Origin: Leptobrachium leishanense
Taxonomy: Eukaryota; Chordata; Amphibia; Anura; Megophryidae
Direction of reading: 5' to 3'
Length of the DNA: 64,000 bases
Assembly (NCBI GenBank): GCA_009667805.1
Contig: CM019067.1
Location: 62,726,637 to 62,790,636 of the forward strand
Shown here piece by piece: positions 24,387-36,263 of the stretch (its first letter is position 1; each line of letters opens with the position of its first letter). Below the pieces are notes generated by a model. The model saw nothing but the letters and a program-made list of their open reading frames with translations, did no database searches and had not been told where the DNA came from. Made by a program: the position numbers and the translations under genes.

Positions 24387-25015
24387 TGCCAGAGGAGAGA
24401 AGGCGGCACTCAGTCAAAAATAAAACATAAAAAATTTATTGAATCATTTAAAATGAAGCCATAGAACCGACGTTTCGGCTCGCACAGGAGCCATTCTCAA
24501 GGTAACTCAAACAAACATTGTGTGTGTTTAAATAATGAACAGGCATAATTGGAATACCAATCCAAACAAACTAATCAAAAAGAGAAGTGGCCACAGGTGT
24601 AAATGTGCGTAGCTCCTAGAGCCCCGCACGTCTCAGCCAGATAAGTCACGTGATTACGGCCGTGAGCTAGTTGTCAAGGCAACTAAAAACAATGCTAAAC
24701 CATACCGGAAGCAGAAAAAAAAGAGAAAAACATCCCGAACAGGAAGAGAGCGAGCAGCATATTGACAGAAGAATAGAACCATAGAGAGGTGAGCGTTGCT
24801 ACAAGCAATCATAGGAACAACATCGGCCACAATGTTTGGATTGGTATTCCAACTATGCCTGTTCATTATTTAAACACACACAATGTTTGTTTGAGTTACC
24901 TTGAGAATGGCTCCTGTGCGAGCCGAAACGTCGGTTCTATGGCTTCATTTTAAATGATTCAATAAATTTTTTATGTTTTATTTTTGACTGAGTGCCGCCT
25001 TCTCTCCTCCGGTTT
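24387..25015. mobile_element. Inverted-repeat element with degenerate hammerhead motifs
   Basis: Two inverted arms (24390-24550 and 24850-25012) begin with AGAGGAGAGAAGGCGGCACT and its complement. Each arm has the motif UUGAGAA-U-GGCUC-CUGUGC-GAGCC-GAAACGUC, with a paired stem II and a GUC. The core differs from CUGANGA at two positions, so it is probably inactive. The middle section (24550-24840) contains no recognised coding sequence. The layout resembles the 16596-17116 and 54249-54620 elements. Confidence 0.6.
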
Positions 25016-25663
25016 ATATTATCTTTTGGCTGAGCACCAACTACTGACTGCATGAAGATATTCCAAGGTGTTGCAGGACTTGTGGTGACGTGTATATATA
25101 TATTATATTTTCCTTTTATATAATAAAAATCGGTAATGTAACAGAATATAAAATGGAAATGATCAGATCGAATCAGAATTTTATTTTACACCTCCAGTAC
25201 GTAACAGTAAGAGATTTTTAGGATAGGTAGAGGAGCGTGATTCACATCAGGCACCTATAAAATGTAATAACAGAGTAAAATGACTTATAATTATATGTAA
25301 GTCAGCAAGGTCTCAGTACCTTTGCCAAGCTTTGCATCAACCAGTAAAATTATCTGGGTCTTATTATATCTGTCTTATGACTATTAGACACACATTCAAT
25401 TTGAGAAGCAATGCGAGAAATGCAGCGGGTATTAAGATCGAGTAAAATTTGCAGGCTTTGTCCAACACTGCCACACGGTGGAAAATACCTTCCCAAAGTC
25501 ATTTACCTGAAGGCAGAGGCAAAAAAAGCATGTTCACATAAAATGAGCAATGGAGATACGCAAAAGTTGGACAATCCGTTTACACGTTAATAAAATGCAT
25601 TAAATGGTCACATGAATGAAACATTGCTGTGCCTTATACTGATAAAATGTGATTTTAACCTGT

Positions 25664-25699
25664 ACAGTGGATATCAAAAGTCTTGTCAGGTTTCTGTGA

Positions 25700-25736
<37 letters not shown>

Positions 25737-25895
25737 AGACAAAGAAATCATTTCAGAACTTTTTCCACCTTTAATATGACCTATAAACTGTACAACTCAA
25801 TGAAAAACAAACGGAAATCTTTTAGGTGGAGGAAAAATAAAAGTTCTGAAATGATTTGTGTATTTTTTTTTTTTACATCACAGAAACCTGACATT
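25664..25895. mobile_element. MITE with Tc1-type ends
   Basis: CAGTGGATATCAAAAGTCTT and GTCAGGTTTCTGTGATGTAA at the left have the inverted partner TTTACATCACAGAAACCTGA at the right. The interior is poly-A (25700-25733) and an inverted TTCAGAACTTTTTCCACCT pair. The outermost right end is replaced by the foldback element starting at 25898. Confidence 0.75.
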
Positions 25896-25897
25896 TT

Positions 25898-26363
25898 AGG
25901 CTTGTGTCAGACGAACGCAGTCATCACGCCTGTGTCGTCACACAGTTTAACATCCGTTGTAGCATTGATTTGTGATCAATAGAGACAACACGCGAAGTAC
26001 ATGCGCACCGAAGTGCGCACGCACCACGTAGATGGCAACGGACGCCATTTAGGCCTTACGCCTCTGCGCTACGACAGACGCCCAGAGTATTCCACATCCG
26101 CGATGACGCAACGTCAGTCGCAGCGCATTTGCAACGTCCATCACGTTGACGCTCAGAAGTTTTAGTTTTTTTGGTCTGGCTGACTGTACCAGTCATTTAT
26201 CATTTAATTTTAATTAAATTTTGTTTCCCATATTTCCCTTTTTTTCTACATCCGTCAAAAAAAACACGGACCATGTGGTGTCTACAGTATCTTCCGTCAG
26301 CACATCCGTCCATTATGCACGCACGCAGGGTGCGTTCTGACTGTGTTCGTCTGACATTAGCCT
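25898..26363. mobile_element. Foldback MITE, GGCTRGGGTCAGACG family, second subfamily
   Basis: AGGCTTGTGTCAGACGAACG to TTCGTCTGACATTAGCCT, 466 bp. The interior (CAGTTTAACATCCGTTGTAG and a run of CGC-rich boxes) matches the 37853-38308 copy in inverse orientation rather than the main subfamily. Confidence 0.8.
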
Positions 26364-26639
26364 TAACGGGGGGGGGGGAGCTGTAGACTTTTTCTATCCA
26401 ATGTATAACCAGGGGAAGTGAAAACACACGTGGCTGCAGGGTATCTGTCTGAAATGAAACACAAGACGACTGTTGACAAGATGACTGGTCACCGGCAAGA
26501 GTTACACAGTCTTCAGAACAGAGGCAAGACTTCTGCAGAAGTCACAGTGGTCAGAGAGCATGCGGAGGGAGGGGAAAGGTCCCTGTCACCATGACCACGT
26601 AAGGGTATCCTATCGACAGGATGCAAAAAAATTATTCTG

Positions 26640-26945
26640 TAAAAAAGTTGCACTTTTAGCAGTGTCGATCTGAACTGGACGTTCCAGGCCAAAAATTGAG
26701 CATATTTTTCAATAGTTAGGTTTAGGTTACGGTTTGTGCTTGTTTTAGGGTTCACCCTAACATTCTGCTCCATTTATGCGTTATTTTTAGGCAACATATT
26801 CTGCTCCTTCATTTGATCCAAGCATCAAAAGATGGGATAAAATCTGCTGCCTAAAAATGAAGAAGAATGTTCGGGTTTAGGGTCAACCCAAAAATGTAAC
26901 CTTAACCCTAAAAACAAGCACAAACAGTAACCTAAACTCAACTGT
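26640..26945. repeat. Imperfect palindrome, probable MITE
   Basis: GTTAGGTTTAGGTTACGGTT plus GTGCTTGTTTTAGGGTT near 26716-26752 is mirrored by AACCCTAAAAACAAGCAC and CAGTAACCTAAACTCAAC near 26900-26942. No clear terminal motif or target duplication was found. Confidence 0.5.
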
Positions 26946-27110
26946 GGAAAAAGATGCTCCGTTTAGGCATGGAGTGTCCAATGCAGCCGTGTGTCTTTGT
27001 TGAAGACGTGACTTTTTTAATGTGTCATTTTTTTGACACAGACATCCTAATGATTGTAAATCTTAATTAAGGTTATAGAGCTATGCTAGCTCGAGTATCC
27101 CCTTAAGACA

Positions 27111-27890
27111 TGTGACAGTGTGATTAAGGGAAGGGTGGTAGACAGGTTTATCAGCAGGCGAATGGAGAACTCCCTTTCTCCCCCCAAGGGGTTAACACAC
27201 AGCCAATTCCTGACTAGAACTGCCCTGCCCTTATAAGAGGTTGTTCCCTCTGAGGGGTCAGTCTTGGTGCTGAGTGCAGCAAGGAAAAAAAGCGCAATCC
27301 TGAACACAGAAGGAGAGTAGATTTGATTTCACTGTCTGGTAAGCGGCTTAGCCTCCCAATATTTCAGACAGGAATTCTGAATGTTTATTTAGCCTCTGCA
27401 TGAAGGAGTTTGTTTAAGGCTAGGGTCAGACGAACGCAGTGCGAACGCACGTGCAGCCGCACTTTATCACGGCCGTAGTAGCAGCAAATGACGGCCAATA
27501 TACGAAGTGCGGCCGCGCAACGCAAGCGGCAAACGAACGCATTTTTTATAGAATGTGATACCGCTAGTACTGACGTACAGAGTGCGCTGCGTCCGCTAGC
27601 GGCGTGTGTGCGTGATTAGGAGACGTCAGACGCTGCTAATGTCCGGCCAACATAACGTCCAGACGCAAAAAGGGTTTTATTGATGATCCGTACAAAATCG
27701 CGGACGAAAATGTGTATCGTATGACCGCTATCGTGTATTCCGTGAAAAAATACGTCCATTCGTTCAAACGCACTTTTTCACGGACAACTCGAAAAATACG
27801 TTCGTCTGACCCTAGCCTAAGATTTGTTTATTTTCCTGCTGTACCCTGCAAGTCCACTGCTGCACAATAAAGAAAAGTGGAGACACTGAT
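27111..27890 (+). repeat. Candidate solo LTR split by a foldback MITE
   Basis: Starts TGTGACAGTG. It has a CCAATT box, CCCTTATAAGAGG at 27228-27240 as a TATA box, and an AATAAA at 27866-27871 followed by a GTGGAGACAC-type downstream part. The foldback element 27417-27818 interrupts it. The 3' boundary and a second LTR were not found, so this is a tentative call. Confidence 0.4.
27417..27818. mobile_element. Foldback MITE, GGCTRGGGTCAGACG family, copy
   Basis: AGGCTAGGGTCAGACGAACG to GTTCGTCTGACCCTAGCCT, 402 bp. Internally it is very close to the 23899-24323 copy, including TACTGACGTACAGAGTGCGC. Confidence 0.88.
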
Positions 27891-28926
27891 CCCGGAGTCC
27901 AGTGGCTAGATCACAGCCACAAGAAAAATAGCCTAGACTTTGAAGGATCTCCTCAATTTGTGGACCACCCACCAAGAAATTCATAAAGCAAGGCCACTCC
28001 TCATCAACACTTTTCATAATGTACATAAGTATGACACACAATGGAACAGAGGGATATTTATGCTTGTGACGTTCCCATACATGGACTGACAGAATAGCAG
28101 GGTTTAACAAACTCTGTCCTGGTGAAGGGGTGAAGAACAGATGTGATTCGGCACCCCAGGGGGCAGATATTGCGATTCAGCGCAATTTAAAACAAATCCT
28201 GGTCACAAGGGCACAAATATCATATTGCAGAGCAAATCAGGATTGGGGTTGTATCAGTTTTAATCAAGATATGCAAACACGCGGTCTGCGCCGTATTGAG
28301 TGAAACAGACACTCATAAAATATGCATATTTTAGGGTTATATCAGGTGAAGTGTTGACAATCAATGCGTTACCCAGCATTGCTTTCAAATAGATTTATCT
28401 CGCCTAGTGCTAAATGTGCTGGATGGGTCAAGAACAAGAAAGGGGGACACTAGGGTTAAAACAAAGGGGGTGCTAAAAATTAACCCCTGTAATGCTACAG
28501 CATCCACGAAAGTTAACACATGCATTATGGATGCAGCCATTTATATGGTTGTTTGTTGTTCATGGTAGGAAAAAGAGGATATTAAGAGATATTAGCATGC
28601 TAAAGAACAACAGTGATAAGGTGCCTTCGATGAACGCACGGCAAGTCTGGAAAGGGCAGGCTGCCAGGAGGACGAATGGCCAATGTACAGTATACAGTGA
28701 ACACAGAGCATTACATGGGCAAATGCCAAAACTATGACTATGTATTGCAATACATAGTATCAGTATTGTTATTCTCTGATTGTATAAAACTCCTCAAAAG
28801 CACACATAAAGCGTATGTGTATTCTGAAAAAAGATTAAAAAAATAAAAAAAAGTCAGCACAGTGTGAATGTATGTTGATATATACATATTGGGTAGTCCG
28901 TTAATAATCAGTTAACCCCAACTCTA

Positions 28927-29024
28927 AGGCTGGGGTCAGACGAGTGTCATTGGAGAGCAGAAGGAACGTCTGTGAGTGTACATTCCTTCCACTCGACACC
29001 CGTCTGGCTAACTTCGCTGAGCCT
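28927..29024. mobile_element. Short foldback MITE related to the GGCTGGGGTCAGACG family
   Basis: AGGCTGGGGTCAGACGAGTG begins a hairpin-like unit of about 98 bp (GAAGGAACGTC and ACATTCCTTCC as inner arms, GAGTGTC and GACACCCGTC as outer arms). It ends GAGCCT. Confidence 0.55.
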
Positions 29025-29149
29025 AAAAAAAAAAAAAAATCCTAAAAATAAAAGAAACTTTTACTGCAGATTATAATAAACTGTTGATTAGATATTGAAT
29101 TAAAAACGGGAATATTTTTAACATTGAAGCCTATGGGATTCGCCTGAAT

Positions 29150-29660
29150 AAACCTGTTGAATGAAACCACCGAATGGCAGGGCATTTCGGTTAACCTTTC
29201 ACTGCTGGTTTTTGTTCTCTGAATAGATGAAGCATTGCTTCTCTATGGGGATTTCACTGCCCTCGAACAGGCACTGTATGTGCAGGCAATTCGCCAGGAT
29301 TTGGCGAACTGCCTGCACTCTGAATAGCCGAAGGCCAGGAAAGGTAACCTAACGCCAAATTTCAGCGTTTGGTTACCTTCCGACAGCAATTCTGAGCTTT
29401 TTGAATAACCCTGATAGCCTTCAATGTTAAAAATATTCTGTTTTAATTCAATATCTTTCATTGGTGTTCTCTGAATAGACGAAGCATTGCTTCTCTATGG
29501 GGATTCACTGCCCTCGAACAGGCACTGTATGTGCAGGCAATTCGCCAACAATTGGCGAACTGCCTGCTCTCTGAATAGCCAAGAAAGGTAACCGTACGCT
29601 GAATTTCAGCGTTTGGTTACCTTCCGCCAGCAATTCGGATCTATTTGAATAACCCTGATG
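29150..29660. repeat. GGGTTATTCA-family sequence, tandem partial copies
   Basis: Two tandem partial units contain TCTCTGAATAGA and AAGCATTGCTTCTCTATGGG, CTGCCCTCGAACAGGCACTG, and TATGTGCAGGCAATTCGCC (29223 and 29470). The same blocks occur inside 31108-31964, 35047-37386 and 41450-42045. Confidence 0.6.
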
Positions 29661-29889
29661 GGTTTCCTTTGGATCCCCATATATCCACAACCATAGAAGC
29701 CAGAGTGTCGTGAGAGGGGTCATTGGAAAGGCCAGGGCACGGCCTTTTCAATGATATCATGCATGACCAATGTTTGTGTAAAATAGAATAAAATTTGTAT
29801 TCATTATTTTTTTTAAATGCTGCACTATTCATATATATAATATAGTACTATTAAAAGAACATAATATTTCTTCTACACACTTATGAAGT

Positions 29890-30105
29890 GAACAACGATG
29901 CTGCTCTGTGATACCCTCATATACAGGGCACAATAATAGAGCGCCACAACAAAACTCACAACAATGTGCGGTGTGTATGAGTGTATCAGAGCTGCACGGT
30001 AGTAAAACTCACAGTAATGTGCGGTGTGTGAGTGATAGTTTTACTGCTGTGGATCATACTGAGCTCAGCGATTACTCAACCCAAGATATTGTTTAGATTT
30101 CTAGC
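29890..30105. repeat. Diverged tandem repeat of about 65 bp
   Basis: Units contain ACAATGTGCGGTGTGTATGA or AGTAATGTGCGGTGTGTGAG followed by TTACTGC or CACGGTAGT. Similar units (CACATTACTGTGAG) recur at 51950-52260. Confidence 0.5.
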
Positions 30106-30115
30106 AGTGACATTA

Positions 30116-30553
30116 AGGCTAGGGTCAGACTGAGGCAGTGCGAACGCGCGTTCTGGCGCACATAATCACGGCCGCACTAGCAGCAGATGCCGGGCAATGA
30201 CAGCCAATATACGAAGTACGGTCGCACAAAAGTCCGGCCGCGCAACGCAAGTGGAAAATGAACGCATTTTTTCGAGAACGTTAAACCGCTGGTACTGACG
30301 TACAGAGTGCGCTGCGGCCGCATAGCAGCGTGTGTGCGTGATTAGGAGATGTCAGACGCTGCTAGTGTGCGGCCAACATAACGTTCAAACAGCCGGATTT
30401 CCCTAGACTTCTTTTCACCCCATCGTCATGAAATACGTCCAGAATTGCGCATCGTCTGACCACTTAAGCGTATTCCGTGAAAAAATGCGTGCGCACGCAT
30501 CGACGTACATTTTGACGGTGGCCGCAGAAAATGCGCTCATCTGTCCCTAGCCT
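30116..30553. mobile_element. Foldback MITE, GGCTRGGGTCAGACG family, copy
   Basis: AGGCTAGGGTCAGACTGAGG to CTCATCTGTCCCTAGCCT, 438 bp, flanked by TA. It shares TACTGACGTACAGAGTGCGC and ATTAGGAGATGTCAGACGCT with the other copies. Confidence 0.85.
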
Positions 30554-31107
30554 TAGAGTGTGATGTTTTTACGTTTTTTTTCTGTGTTCTGGAAAGCTAT
30601 TTAGGTTATTTTGCAAGCACTTTATTTGTCTCAGTTGTTGTAATGTTCAGAATTGTATTAAACACATTTCAGATGACACCAGATCTGTGTAGAAATTGTG
30701 ATTTTTCAAAAACTTAAATGTAAAGAATATCGGCACCCAGCTGGAAAGGCTGCTGATAATCGGTATCGGTGACTAAAAAAGTGATAATGGTCTACTATCC
30801 CTAGTATTTGGTCAGAAAAATACAGAAACAAGTTCGCATTTCTACTTTTTTTTTTTTTTTAAACAAGCATATCCCCAAAGAATATATAACCGCAAAGGCT
30901 TGGAGGATAAAAAGTGGAAAAAAATTTTTTTTACACTCTGTAAATGATGGAAATTTGAATGGCTCAGTGGTGAACGGGTTAAACAGATGCGACAATCGGC
31001 ATCTGCCCATTTATTAACCCCTTCCCGACCGCAGACATACCATGTAAGTCATGGCCACGGGTCTCCCTTAGACCCACGGTCGTACATGGTACGTCAGCAG
31101 TCTCCAT

Positions 31108-31964
31108 CAGGGTTATTCAAAGAGCTCCGAACTGTGGCCGAAAGGTAACCGAACAGTGAAATTCAGCATACGGTTACTTTTCCTGACCATTCGGCTATTC
31201 AGAGAACAGGCAGTTCGCTAAATGTTGGCGAATTGCCTGCACATACGTTGCCTGTTCGAGGGCAGTGAAACCCCCATAGAGAAGCAATGCTTCGTCTATT
31301 CAGAGAACAAAAACCAGCAGAGAAAGGTTGCCGAAATGCCCTGCCATTCTGTGGTTTCATGCGACAGGTTTAATCAGGCGAATCCCATAGGCTTCAACGT
31401 TAAAAATATTCCCGTTTTAATTAAATATCTAATAAACCATTTATTATATTCTGCAGTAAAAAGTCTTTTTTTTAGATTTTGTAGGCATTTTTCACAAAAT
31501 TCTTTTCAGTTTTTTTTTAAATCGTTTTTTCTTTTTCCTGTAACAGCCCTTTTTATTATCATTCATTGGATCTTATATGTGAATTCCAGACATTTTTATC
31601 CTGTAGTTTCTTTGCAAACAGCGTTTCACTTTTCAAAGACTCAAGCATACTGGTTTTTTTTTGTTGGTTTTTTTCACTTTATTCGTCTGCGGTGTCGGCT
31701 TTTTCCAGCGGCTGCTCTGCGCTGTGATCAGCCGCTGCTCGGGTTTCTCTGGCATGTTCGGCAGGGTTAATTCAGATGTTTTTGTGGGTTTCAACGTGTG
31801 TTCGTCAGGTTTGCGGCGGGCTTTTCCCTGCACTACGACAGCCCTGTGGCGCTTGATGGATACACCTCATGGTCGCCGAAATGGGATCGTCAAATCGCGC
31901 CGAATTGAAGAGAACGAAGTCACCGAACGTGCGGTGACTTTTCGATGCACTTTGAATAACCCTG
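31108..31964. mobile_element. Non-autonomous element with CAGGGTTATTCAAAGAG ends
   Basis: CAGGGTTATTCAAAGAGCTC at the left and CACTTTGAATAACCCTG at the right enclose 857 bp. Contained blocks (AAGCATTGCTTCGTCTATTC, TAAAAATATTCCCGTTTTAA, CGGTGACTTTTCGATGCAC) recur in 35047-37386. No transposase motif is seen. The ORF at 31222-31770 is AT-driven and unconvincing. Confidence 0.7.
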
Positions 31965-32461
31965 CTTATCTCCCTCCCGCCAATACTTACCTCCCCCGCC
32001 GGCTCGAGCGGATTGTCTGGCAGGCTGGAGGTCTGCCCCGCTGTTTACGGGGGGCCGGCAGGCACGATGACGTCATCACGCTGCATGATTGTGTAAAAAA
32101 ATAAATAAAAATTGTCGGGGGGGGGGGGTTTAATTAAATAGGACCTAGGCTGTCATCTAAAAATTTTGACCATAAAACAGTCAGAGAGCTCAGCGCATAG
32201 GTGAACTGGCTCAGCAGTGATGGGGTTAAAAAACAAAAACATGTAAAAAATATGGGTATTTCTATTCTCGGGACAACATTTTGAAACTATCTAGCCGGGT
32301 TCTTTTTGGCAGTTGTAGATTTTGGGTATTATATTATGAAAAAAGTGTTTTTACCATTTTTTACATCATATTTTTCATATTTTTTTTATACTAAATTATA
32401 CGATATGATGGAAATAATGGTATTTTTGGAAAATCTATTTAATGGCTGTAAAAAACATGTA

Positions 32462-34000
32462 CAGGTGAAACTTGAAAAATTAGAATATCGTGCAAAAGTT
32501 CATTTATTTCAGTAATGCAACTTAAAAGGTGAAACGAATAGTTCAAGCCGTGATTTGTCATAATTGTGATGCTTATGGTTACAGCTCATGAAAATCCCAA
32601 CTTCACAATCTCAGAAAATTAGAATATTGTGAAAAGGTGCAATATTCTAGGCTCAAAGTGTCCCACTCTAATCAGCTAATTAAGACATAACACCTGCAAA
32701 GGGTTCCTGAGCCTTTAAATGGTCTCTCAGTCTGGTTCAGTAGGAATCACAATCATGGGAAAGACTGCTGACCTGACAGTTATGCAGAAAACCAACATTG
32801 ACATCCTCCATAAAGGGAGGGAAAGCCTCAAAAAGGTCATTGCAAAAGAAGTTGGATGTTCCCAAAGTGCTGTATCAAAGCACTTTAATAGAAAGTTATG
32901 TGGAAGGGAAACGCGTGGAAGAAAAAGGTGCACAAGCTGCAGGGATGACCGCAGTCTGGAGAGGATTATCCGGAAAAGGCCATTCAAAAGTGTTGGACTT
33001 TCACAAGGAGTGGACTGAGGCTGGAGTCAGTGCATCAAGAGCCACCACACATACACAGACAGACGGATCCTGGACTTGGGCTTCAAATGTCGTATTCCTC
33101 TTGTCACGCCGCTCCTGAACAACAAACAACGTCAGAAGCGTCTTACCTGGGCTAAAGAAAAACAGACCTGGTCTGTTGCTCAGTGGCTCCAAAGTCCTCT
33201 TTTCTGATGAGAGCAACTTTTGCATCTCATTTGGAAACCAAGGACCCAGAGTATGGAGGAAGAATGGAGAGGCACACACTGCAAGATGCTTGAAGTCCAG
33301 TGTGAAGTTTCCAGTCTGTGTTGATTTGGGGAGCCATATCATCTGCTGGTGTTGGTCCACTGTGCTTCATTAAGTCCAGGGTCAACGCAGCCGTTTACCA
33401 GGAGATTTTGGATCACTTCATGCTTCCTTCTGCAGATGAGCTTTATGGGGATGCGGACTTCATTTTCCAGCAGGACTTGACACCTGCCCACACTGCCAAA
33501 AGCACCAAAACCTGGTTCAATGACCGTGGGCATGATTGGCCAGCAAACTCGCCTGACCTGAACCCCATAGAGAATTTATGGGGAATTGCCAAGAGAACGA
33601 TGAGACAGGAGACTGAACAATGCAGAAGAGCTGAAGGCCGCTATTGAAGCATCCTGGTCTTCCATAACACCTCAGCAGTGCCACAGGCTGATAGCTTCCA
33701 TGCCACGCCGGCCGCATTGAGGCAGTAATTGCTGCAAAAGGGGCCCAAATCAAGTACATATGCAGCTTATACTTTTCAGAGGTCCCATATTGTTCTATGT
33801 ACAATCCTTGTTTTATTGATTGCATGTAATATTCAAATTTTCTGAGATTGTGGATTTGGGGTTTTCATGAGCTGTAACCAATAATCATCACAATTCGTTC
33901 AAGCCGTGGTTTGTGATATCTCATATATTAGTGTCACCTTTTAAGTTGCATTACTGAAATAAACTTTTGCACAATATTCTAATTTCTCGAGTTTCACCTG
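32462..34000 (+). mobile_element. Tc1-like transposon, second family (CAGGTGAAACTTG ends)
   Basis: Ends CAGGTGAAACTTGAAAAATT and AATTTCTCGAGTTTCACCTG, flanked by TA (32460-32461 and 34001-34002), 1539 bp. An internal repeat TCAGTAATGCAACTTAAAAG and its complement lie just inside. It is inserted in the TTAA-type MITE 31018-34133. Confidence 0.93.
32755..33720 (+). pseudogene. Tc1-like transposase, second family, multiply frameshifted
   Basis: Begins at an ATG near 32755 (MGKTADLTVMQKTNI). It continues through a helix-turn-helix with VGCSQSAVSKHF. The frame changes near 33000 and 33120. SDESNF carries the first catalytic Asp, another frame change near 33310 leads to WGAISSAGVGPL, then FIFQQDLTPAHTAKS (second Asp) and NSPDLNPIENLWG (Glu). 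The frame is lost again near 33610. The DDE residues are all visible but in several frames. Confidence 0.88.
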
Positions 34001-34139
34001 TATGTGAGGGTTGCATAAACGAGTAAGAGGAAAATTTGACCTAAACACTAAAAACAGCAAAAACGAAAAAAAAACAAAAACACAGCGGGCACTAAAGGAC
34101 AGATTTGTATAAAACCGCCCAGTCACTATGGGGTTAAAG

Positions 34140-35040
34140 GTCAAAAAAAGTGGGGTGGTGTATTTCTTAATAGTGTTCCTCTAAAAATGCATACATTTTA
34201 ATAATTACCCACATAATGTGCTTTGCATGTGTTGCTGTAGGTTTAATGGTTGCACAGTGCTGTGCCCGGTAGCTGCAGGGGTTGAAGGGCAGCAAAGTTT
34301 CCCTCTGTAACCTTCAGCCTAGACGGCTTTACAGCAGCCGATTAGGGCCACAGGACAGCAGGCCGCAATAGCGGCACTGCAGGAGAGGCTCCAGGGGCGG
34401 TGTCAGGGCCCATCACCCTCCATGCCCGCTGTGTGCCGGAGAGCGTGCTAGGGAGCACCGGGAGAATAGGGGGCGCACAGTATCAGGCAGCCGGCCCGTG
34501 CAGGCTCCCGTCATTGCCTGCCTTAGACAGGCCTGGTCCGAGTAGGCATCAGGGGACAGTAAAGGGATAGGGGGCACGGAGGGTCCACCTTACCCTGTAT
34601 CCCTGTACCAGCCGTCCTGGACCTCGCAGAGCGGGACGCACGCAAGCTATCAGAGCCGCAGCCATTGGGGAATGAAAAAACGTTCAGCGTGCTGCAACTT
34701 TATTCATACAGCACAGAGGCAGGACTAACAAAGCAAAGCATAGGGGAGGTACAGCTTCATTCTGCACTGAGACTATTCCTTTATTAAACAGTAAACGTTG
34801 CCCAGGGAGCTCTGTGAAAGTGTCTATATATATATATAAATAGGTCTGTGTATATAAATACGAGTGTGTGTGTGTGTATATATATATTACACATTTTATT
34901 ACACACTAAAAGTGTATAGGCAGGATTCCCCCTTCTGGCTGCAATCTGGAGCTCCACTCAAGACAAGAAACGTGACCACCACTCAATATTTTTTGTTTAC
35001 TTTTTTCTGAAAAGCAACTTTAATGTAACAAACCAATAGA
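34140..35040. other. Unassigned, GC-rich middle part and TA/TG microsatellite
   Basis: 34260-34660 is GC-rich (for example CAGGAGAGGCTCCAGGGGCG) with no ORF of note. 34826-34890 is a (TA)n/(TG)n microsatellite. No gene was recognised. Confidence 0.5.
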
Positions 35041-35832
35041 TACACACAGGGTTATTCAAAGAGAATCGAAAAGTCACCGCACGTTCGGTGACTTTTCTTT
35101 CTTTTCAATTCGGTGCGATTTGGCGATCCCATTTCGGCGATCCTGCGGTGTATTCAGCAAGCACCACAGGGCCGTCATATTGCAGGGAAAGGTCACCACA
35201 AACCTGCCGAACACTCACCGCAAAAACCCAGTGAATGCACACCGAAACTGGCAAAAACATCTGGATTAACCCCGCCGAACAGACAAATGTTGGTGAATTG
35301 CCTGCACATACGGTGCCTGTACGAGGGCAGTGAAATCCCCATAGAGAAGCAATGCTTCGGCTATTCAGAGAACACAAAACAGCACGGAAAGCGAAATGCC
35401 CTGCTGTTCGTTGGTTTCATCCGACAGGTTTATTCAGGCGAATCCCATAGGCTTCAATGTTAAAAATATTCCTGTTTTAATACATTATCTAATAAACCGT
35501 TGATTATAATATTCTGCAGTAAAAAGTCTCTTAATTTTTAGATTTTTTTTTACGATCTGTTAGGCATTTTTCGGTATCTTTTTATGAAATAAATTTCCGT
35601 GTTTTTTTTCAGCTCCCCACTACCTGTCCTCACTAATCACCAAATACACCCCAGCCCGCTCCCTAAGGTCAAAGAGTGACCTGCGCCTAGCTTCTCCCCG
35701 CATCACCTCTTCCCATGATAGACTGCAGGATTTCTCACGCGCAGCCCCCACTCACTGGAACGCTCTCCCTCGTACTGTCAGACTTTCCCCTAATTTCTCT
35801 TCCTTCAAACGCTCCCTTAAAACGTTCCTATA

Positions 35833-36261
35833 AGGCTGGGGTCAGACCAGTGCACTTTTAACGTGCGTTCTGGCGCATATAATTACGGCCGCACTAGCAG
35901 CAGATGACGGGCAATGACGGCCAATATACGATGTACGGCAGCACAAAAGTCCGGCCGTGCAACGCAAGTGGAATTTGAACGCATTTTTCTGAGAACGCTG
36001 AACCGCTAGTACTGACGTACTGAGTGCGCAGCTGCGGCATAGCGGCGTGTGTGCGTGATTAGGAGATGTCAGACGCTGCTAATGTCCAGCCAACATAACA
36101 TCCAGACACAAAAAGAGTTTTATTGACGATCCGTACAAAATCACGCCCGAAAATGCGCGTCGTCTGACCGTTTTTGCACATTCCGTGAAAAAATACGTCA
36201 ATGCGTTCGGACGCACTTTTTCACGTTCGCGGGGAAAAATGCTTTCGTCTGACCCTAGCCT
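35833..36261 (+). mobile_element. Foldback MITE, GGCTRGGGTCAGACG family, left partner of a head-to-head pair
   Basis: AGGCTGGGGTCAGACCAGTG to GTCTGACCCTAGCCT, 429 bp. Followed by TA and then an inverted copy of itself. Confidence 0.9.
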
Positions 36262-36263
36262 TA

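Larger units (their letters stand above)
31018..34133. mobile_element. TTAA-type MITE, inverse orientation, with two large nested insertions
   Basis: TTAA (31014-31017) and CCCCTTCCCGACCGCAGAC at the left, GACTGGGCGG-type end and TTAA (34134-34137) at the right. Read in reverse it matches the 12765-13968 element (for example ACCGCCCAGTCAC and CTATTTAGCCGGG blocks). A GGGTTATTCA element (31108-31964) and a Tc1-like transposon (32462-34000) lie inside. Confidence 0.7.

Noticed and set aside
24895..24945. An active hammerhead ribozyme
   Set aside because: Two positions of the first core strand differ from CUGANGA, including the invariant G that takes part in catalysis. Kept only as a relic.
25683..25982. 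ORF starting near a Lys-rich stretch
   Set aside because: The Lys run is a poly-A tract in a MITE and the frame continues into the next element.
31222..32104. ORFs with many Phe/Leu residues that look like membrane proteins
   Set aside because: They come from T-rich repeat sequence and are not kept open in the related element at 35047-37386.
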